Source: Actinomycetota bacterium (GTDB lineage Bacteria; Actinomycetota; Acidimicrobiia; Acidimicrobiales; JAJPHE01). Taken from it: a stretch of 60,491 nucleotides of DNA. Where the stretch lies: NCBI GenBank assembly GCA_027315345.1, contig DAHUYE010000088.1:1-60491 (forward strand), written 5' to 3'. Position numbers and translations under genes: made by a program. Positions within the stretch are counted from its first letter, which is position 1. Every line of letters starts with the position of its first letter. The notes below the pieces were generated by a model that worked only from the letters and a program-made list of their open reading frames with translations, had not been told where the DNA came from and did not search any database. Below, piece by piece: positions 25,579-35,300 of the stretch.

Positions 25579-27369
25579 TCAGGGGCGGTTGGTGGGAATG
25601 GGTGGTTCGCTCAGGCTGGGGAAACCGGAATTGAACCGGGTCCCCTCCACAGGGACCATCGTCCCGGCGACCCCGTTGTAAGGCGATGTCCTGGTCTTGT
25701 CCCAGTAGACGACCTCCACGTCCTGGGTCCAGTTGTAGTCCCCAGCCGCGAACCCCACCTGCGCCAGCCCGGAGGCGCCGCCGCCGCGCTCTCCCAGCGA
25801 CGGGGCGGCCGCCTGCATGCGGGCCGGATTCAGATCGGGCCCGGCATTCTCGATCAGGCTGGCCAGCATGTTGTAGTTCTCCCACACGGTGGTGGCGAAG
25901 TCGGCCGACAGCGGCAGGGTGGCTCCGCCGCCGGCGTGGAAGACCTTGTAGCCGGCCAGCTGATCGGAGGCCGACTCCGGGTACAGATCCGACAGGCCGA
26001 AGGTGTTGTCATAGGCGCACTTGTTCCTGTCCGGGCAGGCCAGGCCGGCCATGTAGGACTGGCTGGTGGAGTCACTGCTCAACCCCTGCACGTCGGCCAG
26101 GAGGTTCTCGGGCCAGTAGTTGTTGGAGGACTCGCCCTCGTAGATGAAGGCGGCGGCCACCGGCCCACACAGGCACAACACATCGGTGGCCGGACTGGTG
26201 GGCGTGTCCATGGCCGACATCCCCGCCGCGGTCTGTTGAGCGGCGGTGTTGATGTCCTGAGAATAAAAGTAGGTGTGGGAGATCTTGTCCCCGCAGTCCT
26301 TCTGCAGGGCCGGCTCCAGGACGGTGGTGACGGTGTTCTCGTTGTCCGGGTCGTTGCTGGAGATGACGCCCAGCACCCTGGGCTTCCCATTGAAGTCCTG
26401 GGCTGGATTGTTGGGCTCGGCGAAGCTCACCCTCCGGCCCGAACCGACGCTGGTCAGCTGCCGGCACCAGAAGGAGGCGAAGTCATCCTCCATGCGGGTG
26501 GCGCTCTCCCCGGCGCTGTAATAGAAGGGGGCGTTGGCGTTGGAGAAAGCGTCGCTGAAGCCGACCCCACCGATGGCGACGGTGTGATCCTGGGCCAGCC
26601 GGGCGAAGCAGGCCGAACACAGGGTCGTCTCCCAGAACACCGCATAGGGCTTGTACTGGGAGACGATGGAGTCCATCTCGGCCAGAAGACAGGAGTAGTT
26701 GGGCGGTGAGCTGGCGCATTTGCCGGCGTAGGTGATGATCTGCAGCTTGCGGCCCCACAAGACGTAGTTCTGGTTGATGAAGTTCTGGAAGGCGGTGTCC
26801 AGCGTCTGGGCGGCCGCCACGCTCTCGTACTTGCCCTGGGCCTGCAGGACGGTATTGGTCTCGGCGCCGTAGTCAGTGACGTAGTCCACCACCGTGATGG
26901 TGGTGGCCGTGACTCCCCGATAGGTGGCCCCGGGGTTCGTCTGTTTCGACGCCGGGACACCCGGCGTGCACGGCGGGGCGTAGAAGTCAAGAGCGGGACT
27001 GAACTCGCGTCCGCCCACGCAATGGGCGGTCAGGCTGGCCCCGGACCCCCCGCTCGAGGAGTCCGAACCGGAGACCGACCCGCCCGGTATCGAGCCCGTC
27101 CCCCCGCCCGCCGTCACCGATGACTCTCCGGCCATGCCCCCGGAGTCCGAGATTCCGGACGGACCCGACGACGCCAAGGCAGTCGAACCGCCGGCCGAGG
27201 AGCCTGTGGTCCCGGAGCCGCCGGCGGAGTAACCCGAGACGGAGCCCCCGGACGAGGTGAGAGTGGAGGAGCCCGACCCGGAGTTCGGAACGATGGCGAT
27301 GATGAGGGACTGGACGGCCACCACCAGGGCCAAGGGCAAGTAGCGCCTGGCCAGCGTCGGGCGCCTCAT
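25579..27369 (-). CDS. Anchored periplasmic-binding-protein-like substrate receptor (SBP 2)
   Basis: 596 residues, a close paralogue of SBP 1: same hydrophobic start (ARRYLPLALVVAVQ), a Gly/Ser/Thr-rich linker of different sequence (about 30-115), the same Cys-rich receptor core and nearly the same ending (LSEPP[VI]PTNRP). It stands alone, with no permease in the same transcript. It could feed the four-in-one transporter at 32374, which lacks an SBP gene, or give a second specificity to the first system. Conservation is high in the receptor and low in the linker, so selection acts on ligand binding. ATG at 27369. Confidence 0.85.
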   Translation of the reverse strand: MRRPTLARRYLPLALVVAVQSLIIAIVPNSGSGSSTLTSSGGSVSGYSAGGSGTTGSSAGGSTALASSGPSGISDSGGMAGESSVTAGGGTGSIPGGSVSGSDSSSGGSGASLTAHCVGGREFSPALDFYAPPCTPGVPASKQTNPGATYRGVTATTITVVDYVTDYGAETNTVLQAQGKYESVAAAQTLDTAFQNFINQNYVLWGRKLQIITYAGKCASSPPNYSCLLAEMDSIVSQYKPYAVFWETTLCSACFARLAQDHTVAIGGVGFSDAFSNANAPFYYSAGESATRMEDDFASFWCRQLTSVGSGRRVSFAEPNNPAQDFNGKPRVLGVISSNDPDNENTVTTVLEPALQKDCGDKISHTYFYSQDINTAAQQTAAGMSAMDTPTSPATDVLCLCGPVAAAFIYEGESSNNYWPENLLADVQGLSSDSTSQSYMAGLACPDRNKCAYDNTFGLSDLYPESASDQLAGYKVFHAGGGATLPLSADFATTVWENYNMLASLIENAGPDLNPARMQAAAPSLGERGGGASGLAQVGFAAGDYNWTQDVEVVYWDKTRTSPYNGVAGTMVPVEGTRFNSGFPSLSEPPIPTNRP

Positions 27370-27437
27370 GGTCCGGTACCACCGCTCCCCACGGGGCGGC
27401 GGACAGGGTCACGGGGCCGGCCTCGGCCCCGGGCTGC

Positions 27438-28937
27438 TCAGCGAAGTCCTTCCCACAGCGCCCTCTCCTCCCCCATGGGGTCCTCCCGGACTCCGATGGA
27501 GTCACCCAGCACCATGGTGGCCCGGGTACCGGCCTCGTAAGCCGCCCAGTCCCCCAGGTCGCCCCCGGGCCGGCCGTCCCGGGCGAAGGCGGCCCAGGCG
27601 GCGTTCATGGCCCGGGCCAGTTCGGCCGGGGCCCGCTCCCCGACGAAGACGGCCGCACCGGGCTGGTGCAGGTTGTCGAAGACGAAGGGGATCTCCAGGG
27701 CGTGACATGACCCCAGCAGGCCGCCGAAGGCGGGTGTGGCCCAGTCGAAGAGGTACATCCACGCCTCTCCGCCGGCCTTCTGCTGGGCTTCGGCCAGGCG
27801 GACGGCGGGGACGCGGAAGACGCTGTCGGTGGTCATGGCCGAGAGGATCTGAGCGGGGGTGGCGCCGGGCCGGCCGGCCCGGTAGGTGGAAACGGCGGCG
27901 GCGCCCCCGTCCCCGAACAGACCCGAAGCGGCCGTCCCCAGGGCGGCGTCATCGGTGGCGGCGAAACGGGGGTCCATCACCGAGAAGAGGTTCCACTCAT
28001 CCCGGTTGGTGCCCACCAGGATCGGCACACCGGCCACCGAGCCCGCCGCCACCGAGTCAAGCGGTCGGTGTTCGAGCACGGTTCCGTCCACCACCGGCTG
28101 GAACATCATTCCCCGCTGGGCGTAGGCCAGGGCCAGCTTCCCCTGGGCTTCGAGCAGGGCTTCGACGGGAAGCTGCTGGAGGCGAGCCGTATCCCCCGGG
28201 CCGAGGTCCAGGGCGGCCAGCAACTCGGTGGCGTACCGGGTGGCCTGCTCCGGCTCCAGGCTGTTGCTGGACGCCCCGCTCTGCAGAATGGCCCGGTGGA
28301 ACAGGCCCGAGGCCTGGGGTAGGCCGAGCAGGGTGCCGACGCTCATGGCCCCGGCCGACTCCCCGAAGATGGTCACGTTGCCAGGGTCGCCCCCGAAGGC
28401 GGCGATGTTGTCCCGCACCCAACCCAGGGCGGCAGCCTGGTCCAGGATCCCGACCGACCCGCTGGCCTGGTAGTCCGACCCGGCCAACTCGGCCAGGTAG
28501 GTGAATCCGAGGACCCCCAGGCGATAGTTGATGGTCACCACCACCACGTCGTGGTGGGCGGCGAAGTTGGCCCCGTCGTACCAGGGCGTCGAGCCCGATC
28601 CGGTGATGAACGCTCCGCCGTGGATCCAGACCATGACCGGCCGCCGGCCCTCCCCGGCTCCGGGGGTCCAGACGTTGAGCGACAGGCAGCCGGACTCGTC
28701 GCTGACGATGGGGGCGGAACCCAGCATGTTCTCCAACGGGCTGGGCAGCTGGGGGGCGACCGGACCGAAGGCGGCAGCGGGGCGGATGCCCGTCCAGGGC
28801 GCCGCCGGTTCCGGAGGGCGGAAGCGGCCGGCCCCGGTGGGCGGGGCGGCGTAGGGGATGCCCATGAAGGCTTGGTAGCCGGTGCCGGCCCGGCCCTCGA
28901 TCCGGCCGCTGCTCGTTTCCACCACCGGTGCACTCAT
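27438..28937 (-). CDS. Type-B carboxylesterase/lipase family protein
   Basis: 499-residue alpha/beta hydrolase. GIPYAAPPTG and CLSLNVWTP near the start, HGGAF oxyanion loop, FGESAGAMS with nucleophile Ser near 194, and GSCHALEIPF carrying the catalytic His match the esterase B/para-nitrobenzyl esterase family. There is no signal peptide, so it is probably cytoplasmic. ATG at 28937 has TACCTT seven bases upstream and no ribosome-binding site, suggesting a leaderless mRNA. The substrate is unknown. Confidence 0.92.
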   Translation of the reverse strand: MSAPVVETSSGRIEGRAGTGYQAFMGIPYAAPPTGAGRFRPPEPAAPWTGIRPAAAFGPVAPQLPSPLENMLGSAPIVSDESGCLSLNVWTPGAGEGRRPVMVWIHGGAFITGSGSTPWYDGANFAAHHDVVVVTINYRLGVLGFTYLAELAGSDYQASGSVGILDQAAALGWVRDNIAAFGGDPGNVTIFGESAGAMSVGTLLGLPQASGLFHRAILQSGASSNSLEPEQATRYATELLAALDLGPGDTARLQQLPVEALLEAQGKLALAYAQRGMMFQPVVDGTVLEHRPLDSVAAGSVAGVPILVGTNRDEWNLFSVMDPRFAATDDAALGTAASGLFGDGGAAAVSTYRAGRPGATPAQILSAMTTDSVFRVPAVRLAEAQQKAGGEAWMYLFDWATPAFGGLLGSCHALEIPFVFDNLHQPGAAVFVGERAPAELARAMNAAWAAFARDGRPGGDLGDWAAYEAGTRATMVLGDSIGVREDPMGEERALWEGLR

Positions 28938-28944
28938 GGGCCCG

Positions 28945-28950
28945 AAGGTA
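28945..28950 (-). promoter_or_regulatory. -10 element of leaderless carboxylesterase promoter
   Basis: TACCTT on the minus strand lies seven bases upstream of the ATG at 28937. It fits the same TANNNT-plus-spacer pattern seen before other first genes of this window. Confidence 0.4.
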
Positions 28951-28961
28951 GCCCTCCGGAC

Positions 28962-30086
28962 TCAATCGGGCAGGACGAGGCTCTCGCTGCGCAGCGGCGC
29001 CACCTCGACCACGTGGAGGCGGGCCGAGCGGTAGTGCTGCTGGACGGCCAGAGCGATGGCCGTGATCGGGACGGCCACAAAGGCGCCGATGATGCCGAGC
29101 AGAATCGTCCCGGTGGCCAGGGCCAGCAGTATCGCCACCGGATGGAGCCGGACGGCCCGGCCCAGGACGAGGGGGCCCACCAGGTACCCCTCCAGGTTGT
29201 GGATCAGCACGGTCAGGCCGATCACCACCCCGGCCGCCACCGGGCCCTTGGCCACCAGGGCCACCAGGGCGGCCACGATTCCCGAGGCGATGGCGCCGAC
29301 CAGGGGGATGAAGCCGCCCACGAAGGTCAACAGGGCGATGGGGACCACCAGGGGCACACCCAGGATCAACAGCCCGCCGGCCAGCACCACCGAGTTGACC
29401 AGACCGTTGGCCGCCGTACCCCTGACGTAGCCCCCGAGGGTCGCCCAGGCCTTGGCCCCCACGACCCGTAGGTCGGCCCCCCGGCGCTCATCGAAGATGG
29501 CGAAGAACCACAGACCGATGGCATCCCCGTCCTTGACGAAAAAGAAGGTCAGGACCAGGGCCAGCAGGATCCCGCCCGCCCCCTGGAGGATGACGGTGAC
29601 TCCGGACAGCGCCCCCTGGATCAGTTTGGTGCGGTTGGTCGTCAATGAGCTCCGGGCTTTGGTCACATAACCGCTGACCTGCTTCTTGCTCAGGTGCAGC
29701 GGCCCGGTCTCCAGCCAGTGCTCGGCCTGCTTGATCCCCTGATTGAGCTCGTGGCCCAACTGGTTGAACTCGTGGCCCACGCTCGGGGCCAGGCCGAAGC
29801 CGATGCCGAACAGCGCCGCTAGGGCGACCAGGAAGACGATCCAGGTGGCCAGCAGCGGGGGGAGGCCGTGGCGCCGGAGCCAGCGAGTCGGGGGAGAAAG
29901 CACGGTGGTGAGGAAGAGGGAGCCGATGACCGGGACCAGGATGAGGCTCAATTTGCTGAAGGCCAGAGCCAGGACGACCAGGCCGGCACCGACCACCAGG
30001 ATCCGCCAGCAGTAGGCGGCGGCGGTGTTGAGCCAGGCCGGGACCACCTGTCTATCCGGCGGGTTGGCGGCGCCTCCGATGCTCAC
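28962..30086 (-). CDS. AI-2E family transporter (PerM-like membrane protein)
   Basis: 374 residues with about eight hydrophobic helices. Two helices near the start are followed by a large polar loop (about 110-165), then a GVPLVVPIALLTFVGGFIPLVGAI segment and the closing PLVLGRAVRLHPVAILLAL motif typical of the family. Members export small molecules or act as ion antiporters, and the function cannot be fixed here. The GTG start at 30086 is 15 bases after the DNA ligase stop, so it is probably in that transcript. Confidence 0.88.
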   Translation of the reverse strand: MSIGGAANPPDRQVVPAWLNTAAAYCWRILVVGAGLVVLALAFSKLSLILVPVIGSLFLTTVLSPPTRWLRRHGLPPLLATWIVFLVALAALFGIGFGLAPSVGHEFNQLGHELNQGIKQAEHWLETGPLHLSKKQVSGYVTKARSSLTTNRTKLIQGALSGVTVILQGAGGILLALVLTFFFVKDGDAIGLWFFAIFDERRGADLRVVGAKAWATLGGYVRGTAANGLVNSVVLAGGLLILGVPLVVPIALLTFVGGFIPLVGAIASGIVAALVALVAKGPVAAGVVIGLTVLIHNLEGYLVGPLVLGRAVRLHPVAILLALATGTILLGIIGAFVAVPITAIALAVQQHYRSARLHVVEVAPLRSESLVLPD

Positions 30087-30101
30087 GGGCGGCTTATGCC
30101 C

Positions 30102-31169
30102 TCAAGAGGAAGCCCCGAACACTGCCGCCAACTCGGCAGCCGGAGCCTGGTCCAGTTGGGCGTAGGTGCACGAGGCCGGATCCCGGTCGGGCCGCCAGCG
30201 CCGGAAGGTGGTGGCGTGACGGAAGCGGTCGCCCTGGAGGTGGTCATAGGCCACCTCGCAAACCAGCTCCGGGCGCAGCGGCTCCCACGATAGGTCCCGC
30301 TTGGCGTTCCAGCGGCTCTGTCCACCCGGCATCCGGCCGGTTTCCTCCGCCGCGGCCCAGGCCCCCCAGGGATGGCCATCCAGGGAATCGGCCCGGTACG
30401 TCTCCAGCTCCCCCACCAGCTCCCGGCGCCGGGCGGCGGTGAAGGAGGCGGTGACACCCACGTGATGGAGGGTGCCCTGGGCATCGAAGAGACCGAGAAG
30501 GAGAGAGCCGATGATGCCACCGGACTTGTGCCAGCGGAACCCGGCCACCACGCAGTCCGCCGTCCGTTCGTGCTTGACCTTGGCCATGACCCGTTCCCCC
30601 TCCCGGTACGGCCCGTCGGGTTTCTTGGCCACGACCCCGTCCAGGCCGGCCCCTTCGAACCGGTCGAACCAGTCCCGGGCCACGTCCGGGTCGGCGGTGG
30701 CGGGGGTGACATGAAGAGGAGGCTGAGCCCCGGCCAGGGCCTCGACCAGGCGGCGCCTCCGCTCGGCGAAGCCCAGGGGCCGGAGGTCCTCCTCGCCCAG
30801 GGCCAGCAGGTCGAAGGCGACAAAGGACGCCGGCGTCTCGGCGGCCAGCATCCGGACCCGGGAGTCGGCCGGATGGATGCGCTGGAGCAGGGCGTCGAAG
30901 TCCAGCCCGGCCCGGCCGGCTATGACCACCTCCCCGTCCATGACGCAACGGGGCGGAGCCTCCCGCCGGATGCACTCCACCACCTCCGGGAAGTAGCGGG
31001 TGAGCGGGCGCTCGTTGCGGCTGCCGAGCTCGACCTCGTCCCCGTCCCGGAACACGATGCAGCGGAAGCCGTCCCACTTCGGCTCGTAGATAAGGCCATC
31101 GGAGACGGGAAGGGTCCGGGACAGCTTGGCCAGCATGGGGCTGACCGGCGGCTGCACCGGTAGGCGCAC
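30102..31169 (-). CDS. ligC: ATP-dependent DNA ligase (LigC-like)
   Basis: 355 residues, adenylation domain plus OB-fold only. The nucleotidyl-lysine is Lys31 in EPKWDGFR. Further motifs are RNERPLTRYFPE, VMDGEVVI, FVAFDLLALG, GLDGVVAKK and a MAKVKHERTADCVV segment. It joins DNA nicks with ATP and resembles the LigC ligases used in actinobacterial repair. GTG at 31169 follows CGGAGCG; earlier in-frame sequence is not protein-like. No Ku or LigD gene lies in the window. A small 82-residue gene ends just upstream. Confidence 0.92.
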   Translation of the reverse strand: MRLPVQPPVSPMLAKLSRTLPVSDGLIYEPKWDGFRCIVFRDGDEVELGSRNERPLTRYFPEVVECIRREAPPRCVMDGEVVIAGRAGLDFDALLQRIHPADSRVRMLAAETPASFVAFDLLALGEEDLRPLGFAERRRRLVEALAGAQPPLHVTPATADPDVARDWFDRFEGAGLDGVVAKKPDGPYREGERVMAKVKHERTADCVVAGFRWHKSGGIIGSLLLGLFDAQGTLHHVGVTASFTAARRRELVGELETYRADSLDGHPWGAWAAAEETGRMPGGQSRWNAKRDLSWEPLRPELVCEVAYDHLQGDRFRHATTFRRWRPDRDPASCTYAQLDQAPAAELAAVFGASS

Positions 31170-31180
31170 GCCCGCTCCGT

Positions 31181-31429
31181 TCAGTCCGGGCCGGCCCCGC
31201 ACGCCGATCCGCACGGGACAAGGCCGATGTCGTCCAGGGCGAGGCGGGCCGGACCTGCGGATGCCTTCAGTTCCCGGCGCCAGTACGACTCGCCCGTCAC
31301 CTCGGCGCCCGCGTCCCGGGCCTGGCCCAGCGTCTCGGCGAAGTGACCGTCGGCCTCCTCGAAGCTGTGGAACCACCTGGGCTCCTCCTGGCCGAGGCCC
31401 TGACTGCTCACGGAGTAGTGATGGCGCAC
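31181..31429 (-). CDS. Small conserved-looking hypothetical protein
   Basis: 82 residues from GTG at 31429, ending 11 bases before the ligase start. Composition is protein-like (acidic, with Trp, His and Phe; EEPRWFHSFEEADGHFAE), unlike neighbouring shadow frames. No family recognised and no membrane segment or signal seen. It is divergent from the crotonase at 31468 and probably shares a transcript with ligC. Ribosome-binding site is weak, so the start is uncertain. Confidence 0.5.
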   Translation of the reverse strand: MRHHYSVSSQGLGQEEPRWFHSFEEADGHFAETLGQARDAGAEVTGESYWRRELKASAGPARLALDDIGLVPCGSACGAGPD

Positions 31430-31467
31430 GGCGATGTTCTTACCACCGCCGGGGGCACACTGGGGCC

Positions 31468-32304
31468 ATGCAGCTCAAGGTGGTCCGCTACCAAGTCACC
31501 GACCGGGTCGGGGTCGTGACCCTCAACCGCCCCGAACGGCTCAACGCCTGGACGGGGCGCATGCACACCGAGTACCGCTGGGCCCTGGCCCAGGCCGATG
31601 CCGATCCGTCCGTCCGGGTCATCGTGGTGACCGGGGCGGGCCGGGGCTTCTGCGCCGGGGCCGACCGCGCCGCCCTGGAGAGCCACGCCGGCCGGGGCGG
31701 CTACGACCCCGGGACGCCGGATGACATCCCCCGACCCGGCTTCGGGGTCGAGGCCGAGTTCGATCACGACTTCGCCTATCACTTCGGCCTGACCAAGCCG
31801 ACCATCGCCGCCATCAACGGGCCTGCCGCCGGGGTCGGCCTGGTGCTGGCCTGCTACTGCGACCTGCGCTGGGCGGCGGCCGGGGCCAAGCTCACCACCT
31901 CCCACGGACGGCTCGGGCTCCCGGCCGAGTACGGCCTGTCCTGGCTGCTCCCCCGGCTCATCGGCTTGACCCGGGCCAATGACCTCCTTCTCTCCAGTCG
32001 GGTGGTGCTGGCCGAGGAGGCCCTGGAGCTGGGCCTGGTCAACCGGGTGGTGGGCGCCGATGAGTTGATGCCGGCGGTGCTCGACTACGCCGCCCACCTG
32101 GCCGAAGGGGTGTCCCCGGCCTCCCTGCGGGCCACCCGCCACCAGATTTACCGGGACCTTCACGGCGGGGTGGGGGCGGCGGTGGAAGACGCCGGGCGGC
32201 GGCTCGGGGAGATGATGGGCGAACCGGACTTCGCCGAGGGGGTCTCCGCCCTGGTCGAGCGGCGTCCGCCCCGCTTCCGGGACCCCCGCCAGGGTCCGAG
32301 GTAG
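31468..32304 (+). CDS. Crotonase / enoyl-CoA hydratase-isomerase family protein (copy 2)
   Basis: 278 residues from ATG at 31468. GRGFCAGADRA and INGPAAGVGLVLA give the CoA/oxyanion segments. As in copy 1, the two hydratase Glu positions are not kept, and a Glu appears in LPAEYGLSWLLPR, so an isomerase-like or other acyl-CoA reaction is more likely. An insertion of about 20 residues after the first oxyanion segment (GGYDPGTPDDIPRPG) distinguishes it from copy 1. The four-in-one Liv transporter follows 69 bases downstream on the same strand. Confidence 0.9.
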   Translation: MQLKVVRYQVTDRVGVVTLNRPERLNAWTGRMHTEYRWALAQADADPSVRVIVVTGAGRGFCAGADRAALESHAGRGGYDPGTPDDIPRPGFGVEAEFDHDFAYHFGLTKPTIAAINGPAAGVGLVLACYCDLRWAAAGAKLTTSHGRLGLPAEYGLSWLLPRLIGLTRANDLLLSSRVVLAEEALELGLVNRVVGADELMPAVLDYAAHLAEGVSPASLRATRHQIYRDLHGGVGAAVEDAGRRLGEMMGEPDFAEGVSALVERRPPRFRDPRQGPR

Positions 32305-32373
32305 TCCCCCACCGCCCCGTTTCCGTCCCCGGGCCCCGGGCTACCATGCGCCCGCCCAAAGGGGGATCATCGG

Positions 32374-35300
32374 GTGATCGAGAGCGTACGGCGGGCAGCC
32401 GACCGGGGACCGGGCGGCCAGCCGGCAGCGCGGTTGGTCGGATGGGGGGCGGCGGCTCTTGTGCTGTGGGGCATCTCCAACGCCCTACTGCCCTCCGGCG
32501 TGCCCGCCGGGGTCATCCTGTGGGGAGCGGTGCTGGGCGCCCTCAGCTCCCTCACGGCCATGGGGATCGTGCTGGTCTACCGCTCCAGCCGGATCATCAA
32601 CTTCGCCCAGGCGGACATCGGAGGATTGGCCGCGGCCGTAGCCGTGGTCATGGTCACCGGCTGGCACGTCTCCTACTTCCTGGCCCTGCCCATCGGCCTG
32701 GCCACAGCCCTGGCAACCGGTTGGCTCATCGACGTGGTGGTGGTCCGCCGCTTCTTCAACGCCCCCCGGCTCATCCTCACCGTGGCCACCATCGGCATCG
32801 CCCAGATCCTCGGCGGCCTGGAGATCGGCCTGCCTTCCCTCTTCGCCCACCTCCAACCCCTGACCACCTTCAAGACCCCGTTCCGCTTCCAGTTCAGCCG
32901 GTTTCCCTTCATCTTCACCGGGGATCACGTCCTGGCCCTGGCCGTGGTGGCGGTGGCCCTGGCCGGCCTGGCCTGGTTCTTCCGCCGCTCCGACACCGGC
33001 ATCGGGATCCGGGCCGCGGCCGACTCCAGCGAGCGGGCCCTCCTCCTCGGGATACCAGTGCGCCGGCTCTCGACCATCACCTGGATCCTGGCCGCCGGCC
33101 TGTCCGGGGTGGCCTCCATGCTCTCGGCGCCGATCCTGGGCCCGAACCTGGGTGGGGTCAGCGGCCCCGAGAGCCTGCTGGCCCCCCTGGCCGCGGCGGT
33201 TATCGCCCGCATGGAGAGCCTGCCGGTGACCCTGGCGGCCGGGATCGGCATCGGGGTCTTCCAGCAGGCCGTCTTCTGGAACTACCCGCGCTCCTCCACA
33301 GTCGATCTGGCCCTGTTCCTGCTCATCACGGCCGCTCTGCTGCTGCAGCGCAAGCGCCTCTCGCGGGTGGACGACCGCGGTCTGGGCGGGTTCGTGTCGG
33401 TGAAAGAGGTCCGCCCGACGCCGCGCCTGTTGTCCGGTCTACCCGAGGTCCAGACCGCCCGCCTGGTGACCTGGCTGGTAGCCGGGGTGTTGGTGGTGAT
33501 CGTCCCCCTGTTCCTCAACAACTCCAAGCTCACCCTGATCGCCTACATCGCCATCTACGGCATCCTGGCCATGTCGCTTCTCATCCTCACCGGCTGGAGC
33601 GGGCAGATAAGCCTGGGTCAGTTCGCCTTTGCCGGCGTGGGCGCCGCCGTCACCTCGTCCCTGCTCGTGCACGCCGGGGCCGATCTGTTCCTCGCCCTGC
33701 TGGCCGGCACAGCCGTGGGGGCGGTGGTGGCGGCCCTGGTCGGTATCCCGGCCGTGCGCATATCCGGTCTCTTCCTGGCCGTGGAAACGCTGGCCTTCGG
33801 CGTACCGGTCAACACCTTCTTCCTCAACGCCGCCTACTTCCCCATCCTCACCCCGGCCCAGGTCTACCGGCCTGTCCTGCTCGACCGCATCGACCTGGCC
33901 GGCCCGTTGGCCTTCTACTACTTCTGCCTGGCCGTGCTGGTGATGGCGGTGGTGATAACCCGTAACTACCGGCGCACCCGGGTGGGGCGGGCGGCCCTGG
34001 CGGTACGCGACAACGAACGGGGCGCATCCGCCTATGCGGTGCCGCCGGTGCGGGCCAAGCTGGTGGCCTTTGCGGTGTCCGGTGGTATGGCCGCCCTGGC
34101 CGGGGGCCTCTACGTCATCGGCCTCCAGGGCATGCCCTTCAGCGGCTTCAACCCCGAGACCAGCCTGGTCATCTTCACCATCGTCGTGATCGGCGGCCTG
34201 GGCTCGATGACCGGCCCCATCCTGGGGGCCATCTATGTCGAGGGGGTCGAGTACTTCCTCCACGGCGCCCTCCAACTGCTGGCCACCGGAGCCGGCCTGC
34301 TGCTTCTGCTCATGTTCCTCCCCGGCGGCCTCGGGGAGGTCTTCTTCGGGTTCCGGGACCGCCTCCTGCGGATCATCGCCCGCCGCCGGGGCCTCAGTGT
34401 CCCGAGCCTGGCCGAGCGCCCGGATTACGCCCCGGAGCCCGACGCAGCCCGGTCCGAGACGGCGGAGGTGGCGGCCCCGGAGGTCCTCGAGGACGACGTC
34501 CGCCCGGCCCGCGCTGGTCGGGCCTCTCGGGACCCGGCGCAGGCCGCCGGCGTCGACCCTCTGATCTCCTGTGTCGACGTGGATGCCGCCTACGGCCAGA
34601 TCCAGGTCCTCTTCGACGTGGGCATGGAGATAGCCGAGGGCGAGATCGTGGCCCTGCTGGGGACGAACGGCGCCGGTAAGTCCACCGTGCTGCGGGTCAT
34701 CTCCGGGCTCATGTCCCCCACCCGGGGCCGGGTCTACTTCCGGGGCCGGGACATCACCCGGCTCAGCCCCATCGAACGGGTCAAGCTGGGCCTGGTGACG
34801 GTGCCGGGCGGCCGGGGCGTCTTCGGCTCTCTCAGTGTCGAAGAGAACCTGCGCCTGGCCGCCTGGCTGACCCGCCGGGACCGGGCCTTCGTGGAAGAGG
34901 CCCGCCGGCGGATCTTCGAATTGTTCCCGGTCCTGTCGGAGCGGGCCCAGACCAGCGCCTCGTCTCTCTCCGGGGGCGAGCAGCAGATGCTCACCATCGC
35001 CCAGGCCCTCCTGTGCCGGCCCAGCCTGCTCATGATCGATGAGTTGTCCCTCGGCCTGGCTCCGGCCCTGGTCGCCACCCTGCTGGGCGTGGTCAGGCAG
35101 ATAAATGCGACCGGTACGACCATCGTGGTGGTCGAACAGTCCGTCAACGTGGCCACCGAGTTGGCCCAACGGGCCCTGTTCATGGAGAAGGGCCAGGTCC
35201 GCTTCAGCGGGGCCACGGCTGACCTGGCCGGGCGCACCGATCTGCTGCGTTCGGTCTTCCTGAGGGGGGCGGCGCCGGCCCGACCGGCCCGATCCCCCCG

